DNA of 64,000 nucleotides from Chrysopilus asiliformis. Its lineage: Eukaryota; Arthropoda; Insecta; Diptera; Rhagionidae. Each line of letters begins with the position of its first letter. Position 1 is the first letter of the stretch. The stretch covers positions 64,524,244-64,588,243 of the forward strand of contig OZ035961.1 of assembly GCA_964034945.1 (NCBI GenBank), read 5' to 3'. The notes below the pieces were generated by a model. The model was not told the DNA's origin and searched no databases. It worked only from the letters and a program-made list of their open reading frames with translations. Positions 54,093-64,000 of the stretch are shown here, piece after piece. The translations under genes were made by a program, and so were the position numbers.

Positions 54093-55558
54093 TTGACAAA
54101 AAACCCCAAATTCATGGTGGAACAGCATACGCCGAGGAATGACTGGCTAGGGGGTTATCTAGTCTCTAGTATGCGAACTCAGGATACCTGGCGACCTCCT
54201 GTTTTAAGTAGCCTTACGTCCGTACAGGAGCTCTGCGGGCGCGGACATCTTTTCTCCGTTACTCGTGGGACCAAGATAGAGTCAAAAAATTTAAAGGAGA
54301 AAGACCCCTCCCCAAATAGGTCTACGGAGACGGACCCCTCCAAAGAGGAGAAAGAGGCTATCGGGTTGCCAACGGCGCAAAGACAGCTTGAGAAAAGGAT
54401 GTTACTAGCGGAAGCCAGCGTTAAGCAGGCAGTCACAGTAACAACTTGTTTAGGGACCCGACAGGAAAACCCGGGGCCCAGTCGGGAGGCCACTGACCCT
54501 ACCGACAAGCAACGGGTTCTTCAGTCGGAGAAGTCTTCTGCCGAATCTTGTAAGCAGAGCAGCTACAACGATCGTAGAAGGTTGAAACGGCACCGGGAAA
54601 GGGTGAAGCAGGTTGCATCAGGAGCCAAAACCAACCCGGGCGATCTTTGTTCGACCGGGCAGGAAGCCGCTTCAGACTCTGCTACTCAACCAGACCAAGC
54701 AACAATGCCTAATACCAGCGCTGTTGCTTGAAAGACGCTAAAGAGAGGCCGGTCAGCGGACGAAGAGAAGAAAACTCCGGCATCAAAGAAGCGAAAGGAA
54801 AGAGGAACCCCGAAGTCCTTCGCGCGGGTAGTAAGAGGCGATGAGACTGCTACTATAGAGGTCGCAATCATCGACTCTAACTGACTTGGGGGAAGAATTC
54901 CTAGGGAGCGTTAGCCTGTCGTACTGGAAGCCCTTGAAGCAGCTTTCGATGATGCGGAGGCAGCTGCGGTAGCTACAGTGGACAGTCTGCCAATCCTCTT
55001 CCTACGCAGTGGATTCCGCAACGATATTTTCTGGGCGACATGTGTTAACCAACACACGGTTGACTTCCTGAGAACGAAAGTTGCGGGGCGACCTATCACT
55101 CTGCGGAGGTCTCCGATGGCCTCTTCATTGCGGTAGGGGTCGACCAGGTTTCGGCTGAAGAGTTGAGGTGGGCGGATGGGCTGGTGCACTATCGGCTGGG
55201 CAGGATTAGGTTTAAGCTGGGCTTCTCCAAGGAGGATACCGATGCACAAACCATAGAGCCGGTGGCAGATCCGAGCAGTGCAACGGCATCTACAGTGGAA
55301 AGGACGGAACCATCGTTACCCCCGGTACAGGACGCAAATAAGGCAACCAGTACTGTGGTGGGTGCGACGGGAGCCGTAGGAGCCACCTCCATGGCGATGC
55401 CCGTAGAGGGAACTTCACAGGAGGAGGCCTCCCCTTCTAGGCTACTCGCCGGACTCACGGTTAACACCGATGAGGAAGACGAGTTACTGGAGAGTGAGGT
55501 TCTCTCTTCTGATGACACCCTCATGGAAGAGTTTGATATGGGGGATGCTCAATCTTAA
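54093..55558 (+). pseudogene. LOA ORF1, broken
   Basis: A first frame (54093-54731) rich in Lys, Glu, Ser and Thr ends in a stop. Sequence just beyond still encodes basic peptide (KRGRSADEEKKTPASKKRKE). After more stops another frame (55163-55558) begins with LVHYRLGRIRFKLGF, typical of the end of the RNA-binding region in this group, followed by an acidic tail. ORF1 proteins coat the element RNA. No zinc knuckles were seen. Confidence 0.6.
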
Positions 55559-57879
55559 TATGAGTGTCCTCCAAATTAATCTACATCGTAGCAGGGCGGC
55601 CTCGGCTACCCTGCTTCAACTGTTCAAGGAGATTAAAGTGGACATCGCTCTAATTCAAGAACCATGGACGTTAAATGACATGGTTTCAGGATTCGGGGCC
55701 GCCCTACATATTTTTCAAGGAAGGAATATAGGTAGACCCAGAACGTGCATCGTAGCTAGGAAGGGACTGAACTTGTTCTCGATCCCACTAGCTCCATCTA
55801 CAGATGTAACGGCAATATTGTGGGAATGGTCCGCAGAAGGTAGGAGGGAACAGATGGTGTTGGCCTCCGTATACCTCCCATATGATGCACCAACCCTTCC
55901 ACCATCCCGGGAGCTCGAGGAACTGGTAAGTTACGCCAGCAGTAACCGGAAAAATTCATAACCCGCGTCCGTAGGGAAGTCTTAGATTTAACCTTGGAGC
56001 GCTGTGAATCTGGTTCAGGACTGGCGAGTTTCGGACGAAGCTAGCCTCTCCGACCATAGATACATTCGCTTCAAGCTAGGCAGAGTAAAGAAAGTAGCAC
56101 CCGAATTTAGAAACCCGTCGAAAACGAACTGGGCGCTGTTTGTGGAACTACTAGCTCAAAAATTGGAGGGAGTCAATGCCCCTAACTTTAATAGCAGGGA
56201 TGACATTGACAACGAGACGGAGATACTGACGACAATTCTAAAGTCACCCTTCGAGTCTTCATGTCCTCTCAGAAAGCCTAAGGGGGACTCAAAGAAATTC
56301 CTATCGAAAACCCCTACACAACCTGAACTCATTGTTGCAAGCAATGGAAGCAGGGCTGGATCATGTGGGGAATCTTTAGAGATCCTGATGGAAGAACACT
56401 TCCCTGGATGTTTTGCGGGGCGAGACCGAGCTGGGGTTTTTGTAGAGGAAGCACGGGTTCAACCAGCTAACTCCGCAGCTTTTATAACAGCGAGTAAAGT
56501 CAAATGGGTGGTAGACTCATTCCGACCATACAAATCACCGGGGAGGGATGGCTTATACCCAGCTATCCTCCAGCACGCCATGGATCACATCTGTGAAAGG
56601 ATGGTCAATTTATTCAAGGCATGTTTGGACTGGTGCTATACACCTCGCCTTTGGCAAGAAGTTCGAGTGGTTTTCATACCGAAAGTCGGCCGGGTGGAGC
56701 ATGCGTCAGCGAAGGCCTGGCGACCAATAAGTCTAACTTCCTTCAAGAATTTGCGATAGGGAATTAAGGGAAACCCTGCCAGCCGGGCTGTTATCAAACA
56801 ACCAGCATGCATAGATTAAGGGCCGATCCGTGGAGACAGCTCTACATGAGGTCATACACAGGATAGAGAAGGGCTTCCTTTTTAAGGAATCAACCCTGGG
56901 TGTCTTTATCGATGTAGAAGGGGCTTTCAATAATATCCTTATAGGCAAAATAATAGAGGTTCTTGGCGCAAGCAATGTTGATCATGGAACGAGAATGTGG
57001 ATCGCGCATATGCTTGAAAATCGCAGAATCTTCGCATCTCTGGGGGATCAAACTAGAGAGGGAATAGTTCACAGGGGGACTCCTCAAGGAGGAATACTCT
57101 CACCCTTACTTTGGGTGCTGGTGATGAATAACCTCTTACTTGATCTGGACAGACAGGGATTCCGAGTCGTCTGTTACGCAGACGACTTGGTCATCCTTGT
57201 AACCGGCAAATTTGAAACAGAACTCAGCGGGCTAGCCCGCACAGCCATTAACCGGATATGCAACTGGGCTGAAGGTAACGGTCTTAAGGTTAATCCGTCC
57301 AAAATCGAGCTCTGTTTGTTCACAAAGAAAAACAAATTACCAAGATTGACCACACCAAGGATTGGCTCCATCAGTTTAGAACTGAAAGACAAGGTCAAAT
57401 ACTTGGGGGTCATACTGGACAGTCGGCTCACCTGGACACCTCATTTAGAAGACAGGGCGAGCAGAGCATATAGAGCCTTTGGAATGTGCAAGAGGGCTAT
57501 AGGAGGGAATTGGGGCCTGCAACCAAAAATGGTCAAATGGCTATATACGGTTGTAATCCGCCTGATTTTAACCTATGGCTCTCTTGTATGGTGGAAGGCA
57601 CTGGAAGCGGCTTCAAAGCGAAAAATACTGGAAAGAGTGCAGCGACAGTGCTGTTTGAGCACATTGGGCGCTTTAAGATCCACCTCTACAAGGTCAATGG
57701 AGGTTATCTTGAATCTACCCCCTATCGAGCTGCAAGTTAAACATATGGCGGCGGGGGCGGCCATAAGGCTATACCTCGCCGGAACTTGGACTCATGCGGG
57801 ACAGGGAGTTCCACATGAGTCCATTATCGATTTCGTAAAGTCTAAAGTACCCGCTCTATATTTAGAAAGCGACTTGTAG
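55556..57879 (+). pseudogene. LOA ORF2, endonuclease and reverse transcriptase
   Basis: EN starts SVLQINLHRSRAASATLLQL with ALIQEPW. It lacks the middle of the domain (the GCDANAHH block), since YASSNRKNS jumps to REVLDLTLE near 55975, an internal deletion of ~60 codons. SLSDHRYIRF ends EN. RT shows SKVKWVVDSFRPYKSPG, then after a frameshift near 56755 GVFIDVEGAFNN, GTPQGGILSPLLW and CYADDLVIL. A TAG at 57877-57879 closes this frame. Inactive. Confidence 0.87.
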
Positions 57880-58809
57880 CCGGAGTCCTACCTGGAGGCC
57901 AATGTTTGCAAGAGCATTGGTCTCCGGGACAAGTGGGAGACAGGAGTTGTCACACCACCTGAATCGGACATAACGGTATATACAGACGGTTCCAAGATGG
58001 ATAACCTGATTGGCGCTGGACTGTTCTGCGAGGAGCTCGGAGTGGAGCGATCGATCAAATTAGACAACCATGCTACGGTCTTTCAAGCCAAAGTAATGGC
58101 AATAAAAAAAGCGAGTCTGCTTCTGTTGGACCTTGCAGTGACTGAAAAGGATATCTGCATCTGCTCAGACAGTCAAGCAGCCATCAAAGCGATTTCTTCA
58201 CACACTGCCAAATCTAAGCTTGTGCAGTCATGTAAGGAAAACCTAAAGAGACTCTCCGAAACCAACCACCTTAAAATGGTTTGGGTTCCTGGGCATAGTA
58301 ATATTCCTGGAAATGAGAAGGCAGATGAACTTGCTCGTAAGGGTACATGTATGGACAGTCAACCCATTTCTGTTGGGTTTCCGATTCAAACCCTCAAACT
58401 GCAACTTAAGCAGTGGGCGGATCAGGAGAACCAACAACTTTGGTCCATGTGTCAGATCGGCACTACAACAAAGGAATTATGGGGTGGCTTAAATGCAAAC
58501 CTTACTAAGAGCCTCTTCAATCTGGAACGGAATCCTTTTCGTCTAACGACTTGGAGTCTAACTGGGCACTCCCTCCTGAAGGATCACGCCTTCAAGATGA
58601 GGCTGGTGGATAATCCACAATGCAGGGGCCGCAGAGAAGAGCAGGAAACGGTGGAGCATTTCTTGTGTCACTGTCCAGCCTTAACCCGTACTCGCGTCAA
58701 ATGCTTCGGCTATCCCTTTCTAGAGGAACTCCATGAGGCAGGAACTCAGGGCTGGGAGCCGATTCGGAAATATATAGCACTGGCGGGATGGCTAAACAAC
58801 CGTACTTGA
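57880..58809 (+). pseudogene. LOA ORF2, RNase H and C-terminal knuckle
   Basis: Continues in frame after the TAG. RNase H motifs are VYTDGSKMDN, CSDSQAAIKAI and VPGHSNIPGNEKADELA. The C-terminal knuckle reads CRGRREEQETVEHFLCHC, so the second Cys of the CX2C pair seen in the other LOA element (CRLC) is Arg here. The protein ends at 58807-58809. Confidence 0.85.
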
Positions 58810-58856
58810 GCTCAATCTGCTCCAGCGAGGGACGTTGGAGGTGTACAATGGGCCCA

Positions 58857-59252
58857 ACTTCGGAAGGTCCTGTAAGGATAACGCAAATATCCTTTTTCCC
58901 ATTTTTTCCGGGAAGAAATGGCATTAGGGAGTTTTCGGGGTCGCTGATCACGAATCCGGTGTTAGATTTTCGAAATTGGAAACGGAAGGTCCTGTAAGGA
59001 TAACTCAAATATCCTTTTTCCCATCTTTCCCTGGAAAAAATGGCATTAAGAGGTTTCCGGGTTCGCTGATCACGAATCCGGTGTTAGATTTTAAAAATAT
59101 CCTTTTTCTATAACATTTACCTGTAAAAACTATAACATTTACCTGTAAAAATATTTTGTACATACATACCTTATATTCCACAATCGGGCACAGTTAGGTT
59201 TGACGATCTCTTTGGTGCTAACGTGAAATATCAACTCTCAAAATGTAGCTGC
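58857..59252 (+). repeat. Second copy of the Helitron-associated repeat segment
   Basis: Two ~120-bp units (ggtcctgtaaggataacgca, ggggtcgctgatcacgaatc) followed by the tail ttatattccacaatcgggca ... gatctctttggtgctaacgt, the same order as at 53403-53862. Because this copy starts upstream of where the left copy ends, the LOA element lies between two overlapping copies, not in a simple single site. Confidence 0.75.
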
Positions 59253-60040
59253 TCGGTCATAAAAATCGCGAGGATTTTCATAAAAAAAAATAACACAAAA
59301 TGTAAAAGCTATTCGCACCAGATCTGTTGCAATTGACGAAATGGTTTATTATGTTTACGTTGATAACGATTAAGTAATTACATTTTGTGCGCAAATGTAC
59401 AAATTTATGAAACCAATGTCAAGTACAAAAATCTCATATTTTTAGTCGCGAAAGTCTAATCGTTATGCACACGGCAAGTGATAAGATCAATCATGTCTCA
59501 GTGACTGTCATCAACTGGCCCTTAGGGCTTGATATGGCTCTTTTTTATTAAAGTATTTCGAATATAACCAAAAGCCCCATCGCTCAGTTCTCAACACAAA
59601 ATTTTAACATTTTAAATGTTTTTTTTGCGATATTATTTAACCTATGACCACATAGGTTAACTTTAGTAAATTATATTATGTAAAAAAATGTTTTTCATGA
59701 ATAGTTCATAATCATCCAACATTAGCCATAATTACCATGTTTAATCCTGTTTTAATGTCAGCGGATGTATACAAGCTTCAAACACATTAACATTTAAAGA
59801 AATTGTAACAGAAGACTTTTTGAAAATACTGCCACATAAACGGTGCAAAATAAAGTACCAACTCAGTATGGAGTGCGAATTTTCTTGGATCTCTGCAGTT
59901 TTACAATTTATCTGTGCTTTACACAGGACCTTGCGGTAGGAACAGGTACCTGGAATTTTCTATTGCAGCATTTCCAGATGGAATCAACACACCTTAATAA
60001 CTCGTTGACTATCACCATGGAAGGGAAAAAATTGGGTCCA
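59253..60040. other. Unassigned stretch
   Basis: No gene or terminus recognised. Short open frames only. Confidence 0.3.
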
Positions 60041-62044
60041 GGGGCGCTATTCTCGGAACGTTACGGATTTTTCCGAAACGTTTGTGGTGCAGTGGAAAAA
60101 GACCTCTATGTGGTGTACGTACTGTCTATATTGCTTCAAATGACGTCTCAAACATTACGAAGCAATTCACCACTTTATACGAAACCGTATTCTCGGACTT
60201 AAATTACGGAAAAATCCGAAACATATCAAAACATTACGTTTCGGATCCATCCGAAACGTTCAAATGTTACTTTCCGAAACGTTTGTGTGCTGTGAGTTCT
60301 CGTTTCGCGTCCGCTGTTTATTGTTATTTGATGCGGGTATAATTTTAATCGTCTAATAAGCATAGTACGGAGAAAAATTCCTTTTCATTCATTCATTTGC
60401 AAATGATTAGCAAGAGAATTTTGGTTTCCATTCACTCACGAATTTTATTTTTCCATTCTCGTATTTTTAAAATTCTATTCGCGAATGAAATGGAAAATTT
60501 TAGGAATGGAAAAATAAAATTCGCTCACGAATTTATCGCAAAATAATGATTCTGGAATGGAATTATTATATGAAGTAAAAGTAACACCATAACTTTCAAA
60601 AGGATTGAGCCAGAGACTTGAAATTTCGTACAGTTGCGTTTCTCGTAAACAGTAGGGCTAAGGTATTGGACGGGGAAAATCGGACCACTCCTTCTCCCCT
60701 CCGCCATTCAAATGAAACAGTTTTTTACAATTGTTTACATATGTAAAATATGTTTAGAATACGATTTTACATAACTCTATACATAAAAATTCAATCAAAC
60801 CACTCCCTCCCCCCTAACAAACGATAACAAACGTTAAAATCAACAAATAAACAAAAATCACTCATAATACACTATTACTTACATTGAACACTAGTAAAAT
60901 ATTATTAACTGATATTAAATTAATACAAGTTAAACACTAGTTAATAAATATAAACAAAACAAAACTATTCAAATATTTCCGTTTTGACAGCTCTATTCTA
61001 CGTACATTTCGGAATGAGGTGAATATGGTGAATATAATTCCGAAACATAAACATTTCGTTACAACATATTTTGAAAAGTAAACACATAACAATTTTCTTT
61101 TGAAAAAGTCTAATATATAGCTGTGAAAAGTATTTATATAAGTCGGGCGGCCAGCCGGCAGTTTTTTTTGGAATTCTAGATAGATTTCCACACACTTTTT
61201 CTCTGAAAAACAAAATAGAAAAGTGTCCGAAAATCGTTTTAGAATTTCTCCGGATTAGCCAAATGAAAAGGTTTTACGTTTTTGGGAAAAATTTTTAACA
61301 ATCACAACAAAAAAATGTCACAGAAATAAACACAAATGGTTGAGGTTAAATCAATAAAATTTTTTTTGCTGTCAGCAATTTCGATTCAATTCAATTTTAT
61401 TACACTTTCTTGCTGCCAAGATGTGTTTCCCTCCCGATTTCGGCACTACAACCGGTTTCCGCTGTTGGCCTCCACAAGCAAGAGTAATTTTCATTTCGCT
61501 GTGCGTGATTTATTTATTTTTATCAGCGATTTGAACATTTCAACTTGATCACAAAGTAAAGGCGAATTTAATTTCGTTTTTTTTAAGGAAAAGGTAAATG
61601 CGAGTAATGTTTAGACAATTAAGGGACGCATTCAACATTTTATTTCGTTTTTGCCAACGCGACAACAATTAAACAACATTCTTAAGTGGACGAAACTTAA
61701 ACATTAGTGTTTATCGACTGGTACGAGAGCAGTCGTTATGAAAATTCGTATTGGAAGGCTCAGCATTGCCAGAGTCATAGTCGAGGGTAATTTTATTGGA
61801 AAGTTGACAGCGAGAAATAAATACAACGCCATTTTATATCACTAACACAAACGTAAAAGCTCTTATTCGTATTTATGGATAACGACATCGTTATGGATAA
61901 CTACATCGTTATAAGTGCCAAGAATCCTACTGCAGAATACGATCTTTCAAACGTTTCGGATTTAGATTACGGAAAAAACATTTCGGCGAGATTCGTAATC
62001 CGTAACGTAACGAAAAATCCGAAACGTTCCGAGAATAGCCCCCC
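60041..62044. mobile_element. ~2-kb TIR element of unknown class
   Basis: Left end GGGGCGCTATTCTCGGAACG and the complement of GGGGGGCTATTCTCGGAACG at the right form the TIR. Motifs (tccgaaacgtt, attacggaaaaatccgaaac) recur in both subterminal regions. 60600-60690 resembles part of the DINE body (gagacttgaaatttcgt). No transposase and no convincing target duplication were found. Confidence 0.65.
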
Positions 62045-62203
62045 AGAAGCCAGTAGGTTTTTGTTATGAATTCCCTTGAAATTATATTTTTTTATAAACC
62101 GATATGTACCGCAATATAACGGTTGTGGTTCCAAAAGGATTCCCATTCTTTCCATAAATATTATACAGTTCTGTGCATATATTTAGGGCGTGTGTGCAAC
62201 GGT

Positions 62204-63388
62204 CAATTCGCTACCAGTGTTGTGCCGCGTAGTCTACGTGATGTAGACTACACCATTGTCTACGCGTAGACTATTACTATAGACAATGGTCTATTCTCTA
62301 CGCGTAGACAATGTAGACAATCAAGGATAGGTGATTTAGTTAAAAAATCTCATTTTCTTAAATTATTTTAACATAATAAACCACAATTTCCAGGAAGCAA
62401 TCGTCAAATGCTGTGCATGAGAACTTCGGAGCAAACTTTAGTGGCAATTGTAATTCTTTTCATGCAATCTAAGCGGCTTTTTTTTATTTTTGCAATTGAA
62501 ATCACATTGAATTCTAAAATCTTTTTGCTTCACACATTTTTCAATATAACGAACCGATTATTTAAAAAAAATGATTCATTTGTATGGGATGGCTTTGCTC
62601 ATCTAAGAATATCTGTTTAATTTTTTCTAAAAACACGTTTGTTACTAGTCTTTAGCTTAATTTCGTTGACAGTTGTCGTATTTACAGATAGACGGAAATC
62701 TATACGGAAGTAATTCAAATCAAATAAAGTAAATCAAATACCCCTAGTGGAGTATAGAAAAATATATTTAAAAAAACTAACAAAACTAATTCAAGAATTT
62801 ATTTTTGCGCTTATATGTATTGTACATAAATCAATCTTAATCAGAATCATTGTCTTCTTCGTAATATAAATTATCATTTATTCGCCAAGAATAATAAGTA
62901 TGGTGTAGTTTTTTAGACCTATCAAAGGTCAGTCGATTTCGGCTTTGATAATATATGGCTCACTGATAACTTTGTTTTGACAGATATGAGAAAGTCTACA
63001 TTGTCTACGCAAAGTCGACATTGTCTACGCCAATGTCTACATTGTCTACCCCAAATCGATTGTCTACGCTATTGTCTACACTAAAGTGTACACAATTAAA
63101 GTCTACGCGTAGAGGAACAACACTGTTCGCTACCTCGGAGGAAGACTGTCACAACTCAAAAATTGTAAATTTTGGGAAATGACGTTTTAAAGTTATTCTG
63201 ATATTTTGTGTTAGTATTTTTGATATTTAGAAAATATCTACAGTAACAAGCTTTTGCTTAAGTTACAATTGTGACACTCTTCTACAACTTCTACAACAAA
63301 GTATACCATATTTACCACTCTTCCGCACCTTTAGTACAAATTCGACATTTTTTGAGTTGTGACAGTCTTCCTCCGAGGTAGCGAATTG
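62204..63388. mobile_element. Small inverted-repeat element split by a hAT element
   Basis: caattcgctac (62204-62214) joined to ctcggaggaagactgtcaca (from 63134) forms the left arm. The right arm (63347-63388) is its complement, ending ggtagcgaattg. Without the insertion it is ~265 bp. The arm sequence ttcgctac became the hAT target. Confidence 0.8.
62215..63125. mobile_element. hAT-like element with (TGTCTACG)-type motif arrays
   Basis: Ends CAGTGTTGTGCC and the complement of CAGTGTTGTTCC are flanked by TTCGCTAC at 62207-62214 and 63126-63133 (nTnnnnAn). Both subterminal regions are arrays of tgtctac(g) and its complement (62228-62320 and 62993-63110), with the palindrome tctacgcgtaga. These probably bind the transposase. 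Non-coding. Confidence 0.88.
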
Positions 63389-63488
63389 TATACTAATATT
63401 CGGACTTCTGAGACCGAACACAAACTTTAGTGGAATGAGTCACAAACCAAATTTTTGTAGAAACCGTACCGAGTACCAAATACTATAA

Positions 63489-64000
63489 CTAGAGCCTTCA
63501 AAAATTGTTAAAAAATATATCTAAAAATTGCGGTTAAATTGTTAAAAAATATTACAAAAAATTATTGAAAAAATTGTTAAAAATTATAGCAAAAAATTGT
63601 CAAAAAATTTATTTGGGGAAAAGAAACGAAAATTTTGATACAAAACAGGTGAGAAAATATGCAGAACATGGGGGCGTCATGGCATTAGTGTGCAAAATGT
63701 AAGAATGGATGGATCTTTTTTACGGGTGTGTAAACATACTGCAGTGCAACGAAAACACCAAAATTGTGGAGTATTGCCAGTTGTGATTAAAATTGATTTG
63801 AGAATCAAAAAAAATTTGTGATTCTCAGGTTATGGTACAATATTCCTTGGAGGATTTTTGTACGCAACATTTTCACTGGCAAAATTTTTTTTTTAGACTT
63901 TTTCACATAATGCTTTTTGTAATTAAGTAGAAAAATTGTTAATAATTGTATGAAAGTTGTTAGTTTTTTCAAAATGACCAAAAATTGTTAAAAATTGTGA
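63489..64000. repeat. Region rich in aaaattgttaaaaa motifs
   Basis: The motif aaattgttaaaaa recurs at about 63500, 63527, 63571 and 63600 and again at 63927-63998. The dense clustering at both ends of the stretch suggests subterminal repeats of an element that continues past the window edge. No open frame. Confidence 0.45.

Larger units (their letters stand above)
53865..58855 (+). mobile_element. Decayed LOA-type LINE
   Basis: A full-length-looking LOA-type element (ORF1 then EN-RT-RNase H) with many stops, shifts and an internal deletion. It lies between two copies of a Helitron-associated segment (53403-53862 and 58857-59252). It is clearly a different, older lineage than the element at 22731-26792, although motif order is the same. 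No clean target duplication was found. Confidence 0.8.

Overview
The window is AT-rich, repeat-dense eukaryotic nuclear DNA, almost certainly from an insect. The element mix points that way: LOA/Jockey-type and CR1-like non-LTR retrotransposons, a Ty3/gypsy element with a lysine-tRNA-type primer site, a Penelope-like element, mariner, pogo-, piggyBac-, P-, PIF/Harbinger- and hAT-type DNA transposons, Helitrons, and a DINE-1/INE-1-like family with a (GTCY)n core. Drosophila INE-1 has the same layout, so a fly is plausible, but the order is not proven. I recognise no single-copy host gene. Nearly all coding sequence belongs to mobile elements, and most of it is broken.

Layout. 1-4.6 kb: endonuclease part of a CR1-like LINE, a Helitron with a pogo-like element in its 5' end, and an array of ~121-bp repeats attached to a long palindrome. 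4.6-6.9 kb: a hAT-like element holding a DINE-1-like element that holds a P-like element with a THAP domain. 7.3-8.0 kb: nested piggyBac-like elements. 9.6-12.0 kb: a Helitron end, a GC-rich element with terminal inverted repeats (TIRs) and two copies of a MADF gene start. 12.0-13.8 kb: the second palindrome plus 121-bp array, inverted relative to the first.

13.8-36.9 kb is one gypsy element. Its 5' LTR (carrying a DINE-1-like insertion), gag, pol and 3' LTR all lie in order, but gag and pol are separated by ~12.3 kb of younger material. That insert holds a tRNA-like sequence, a 652-bp tandem duplication, a pogo-like element carrying a LOA retrotransposon with an uninterrupted 1205-codon ORF2, a Helitron helicase remnant, and a 1.76-kb hAT-type foldback with ~740-bp arms.

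36.9-64 kb: a split PIF/Harbinger transposase with a divergent partner ORF; a Helitron in a DINE in another Helitron (40.8-43.0 kb); two hAT-like elements sharing one 8-bp target (43.4-46.5 kb); a PIF/Harbinger-like element containing a CR1-like LINE, a Penelope-like element, two hAT elements and a mariner (46.6-52.2 kb); a decayed LOA element between two copies of a Helitron-associated repeat (53.2-59.3 kb); a ~2-kb TIR element (60.0-62.0 kb); and a hAT element inside the arm of a small inverted-repeat element (62.2-63.4 kb).

Most boundaries come from target-site duplications (TSDs) and TIRs read directly from the sequence, so the order of insertion can be reconstructed. Family names come from protein motifs and terminal structure, not from a database search.
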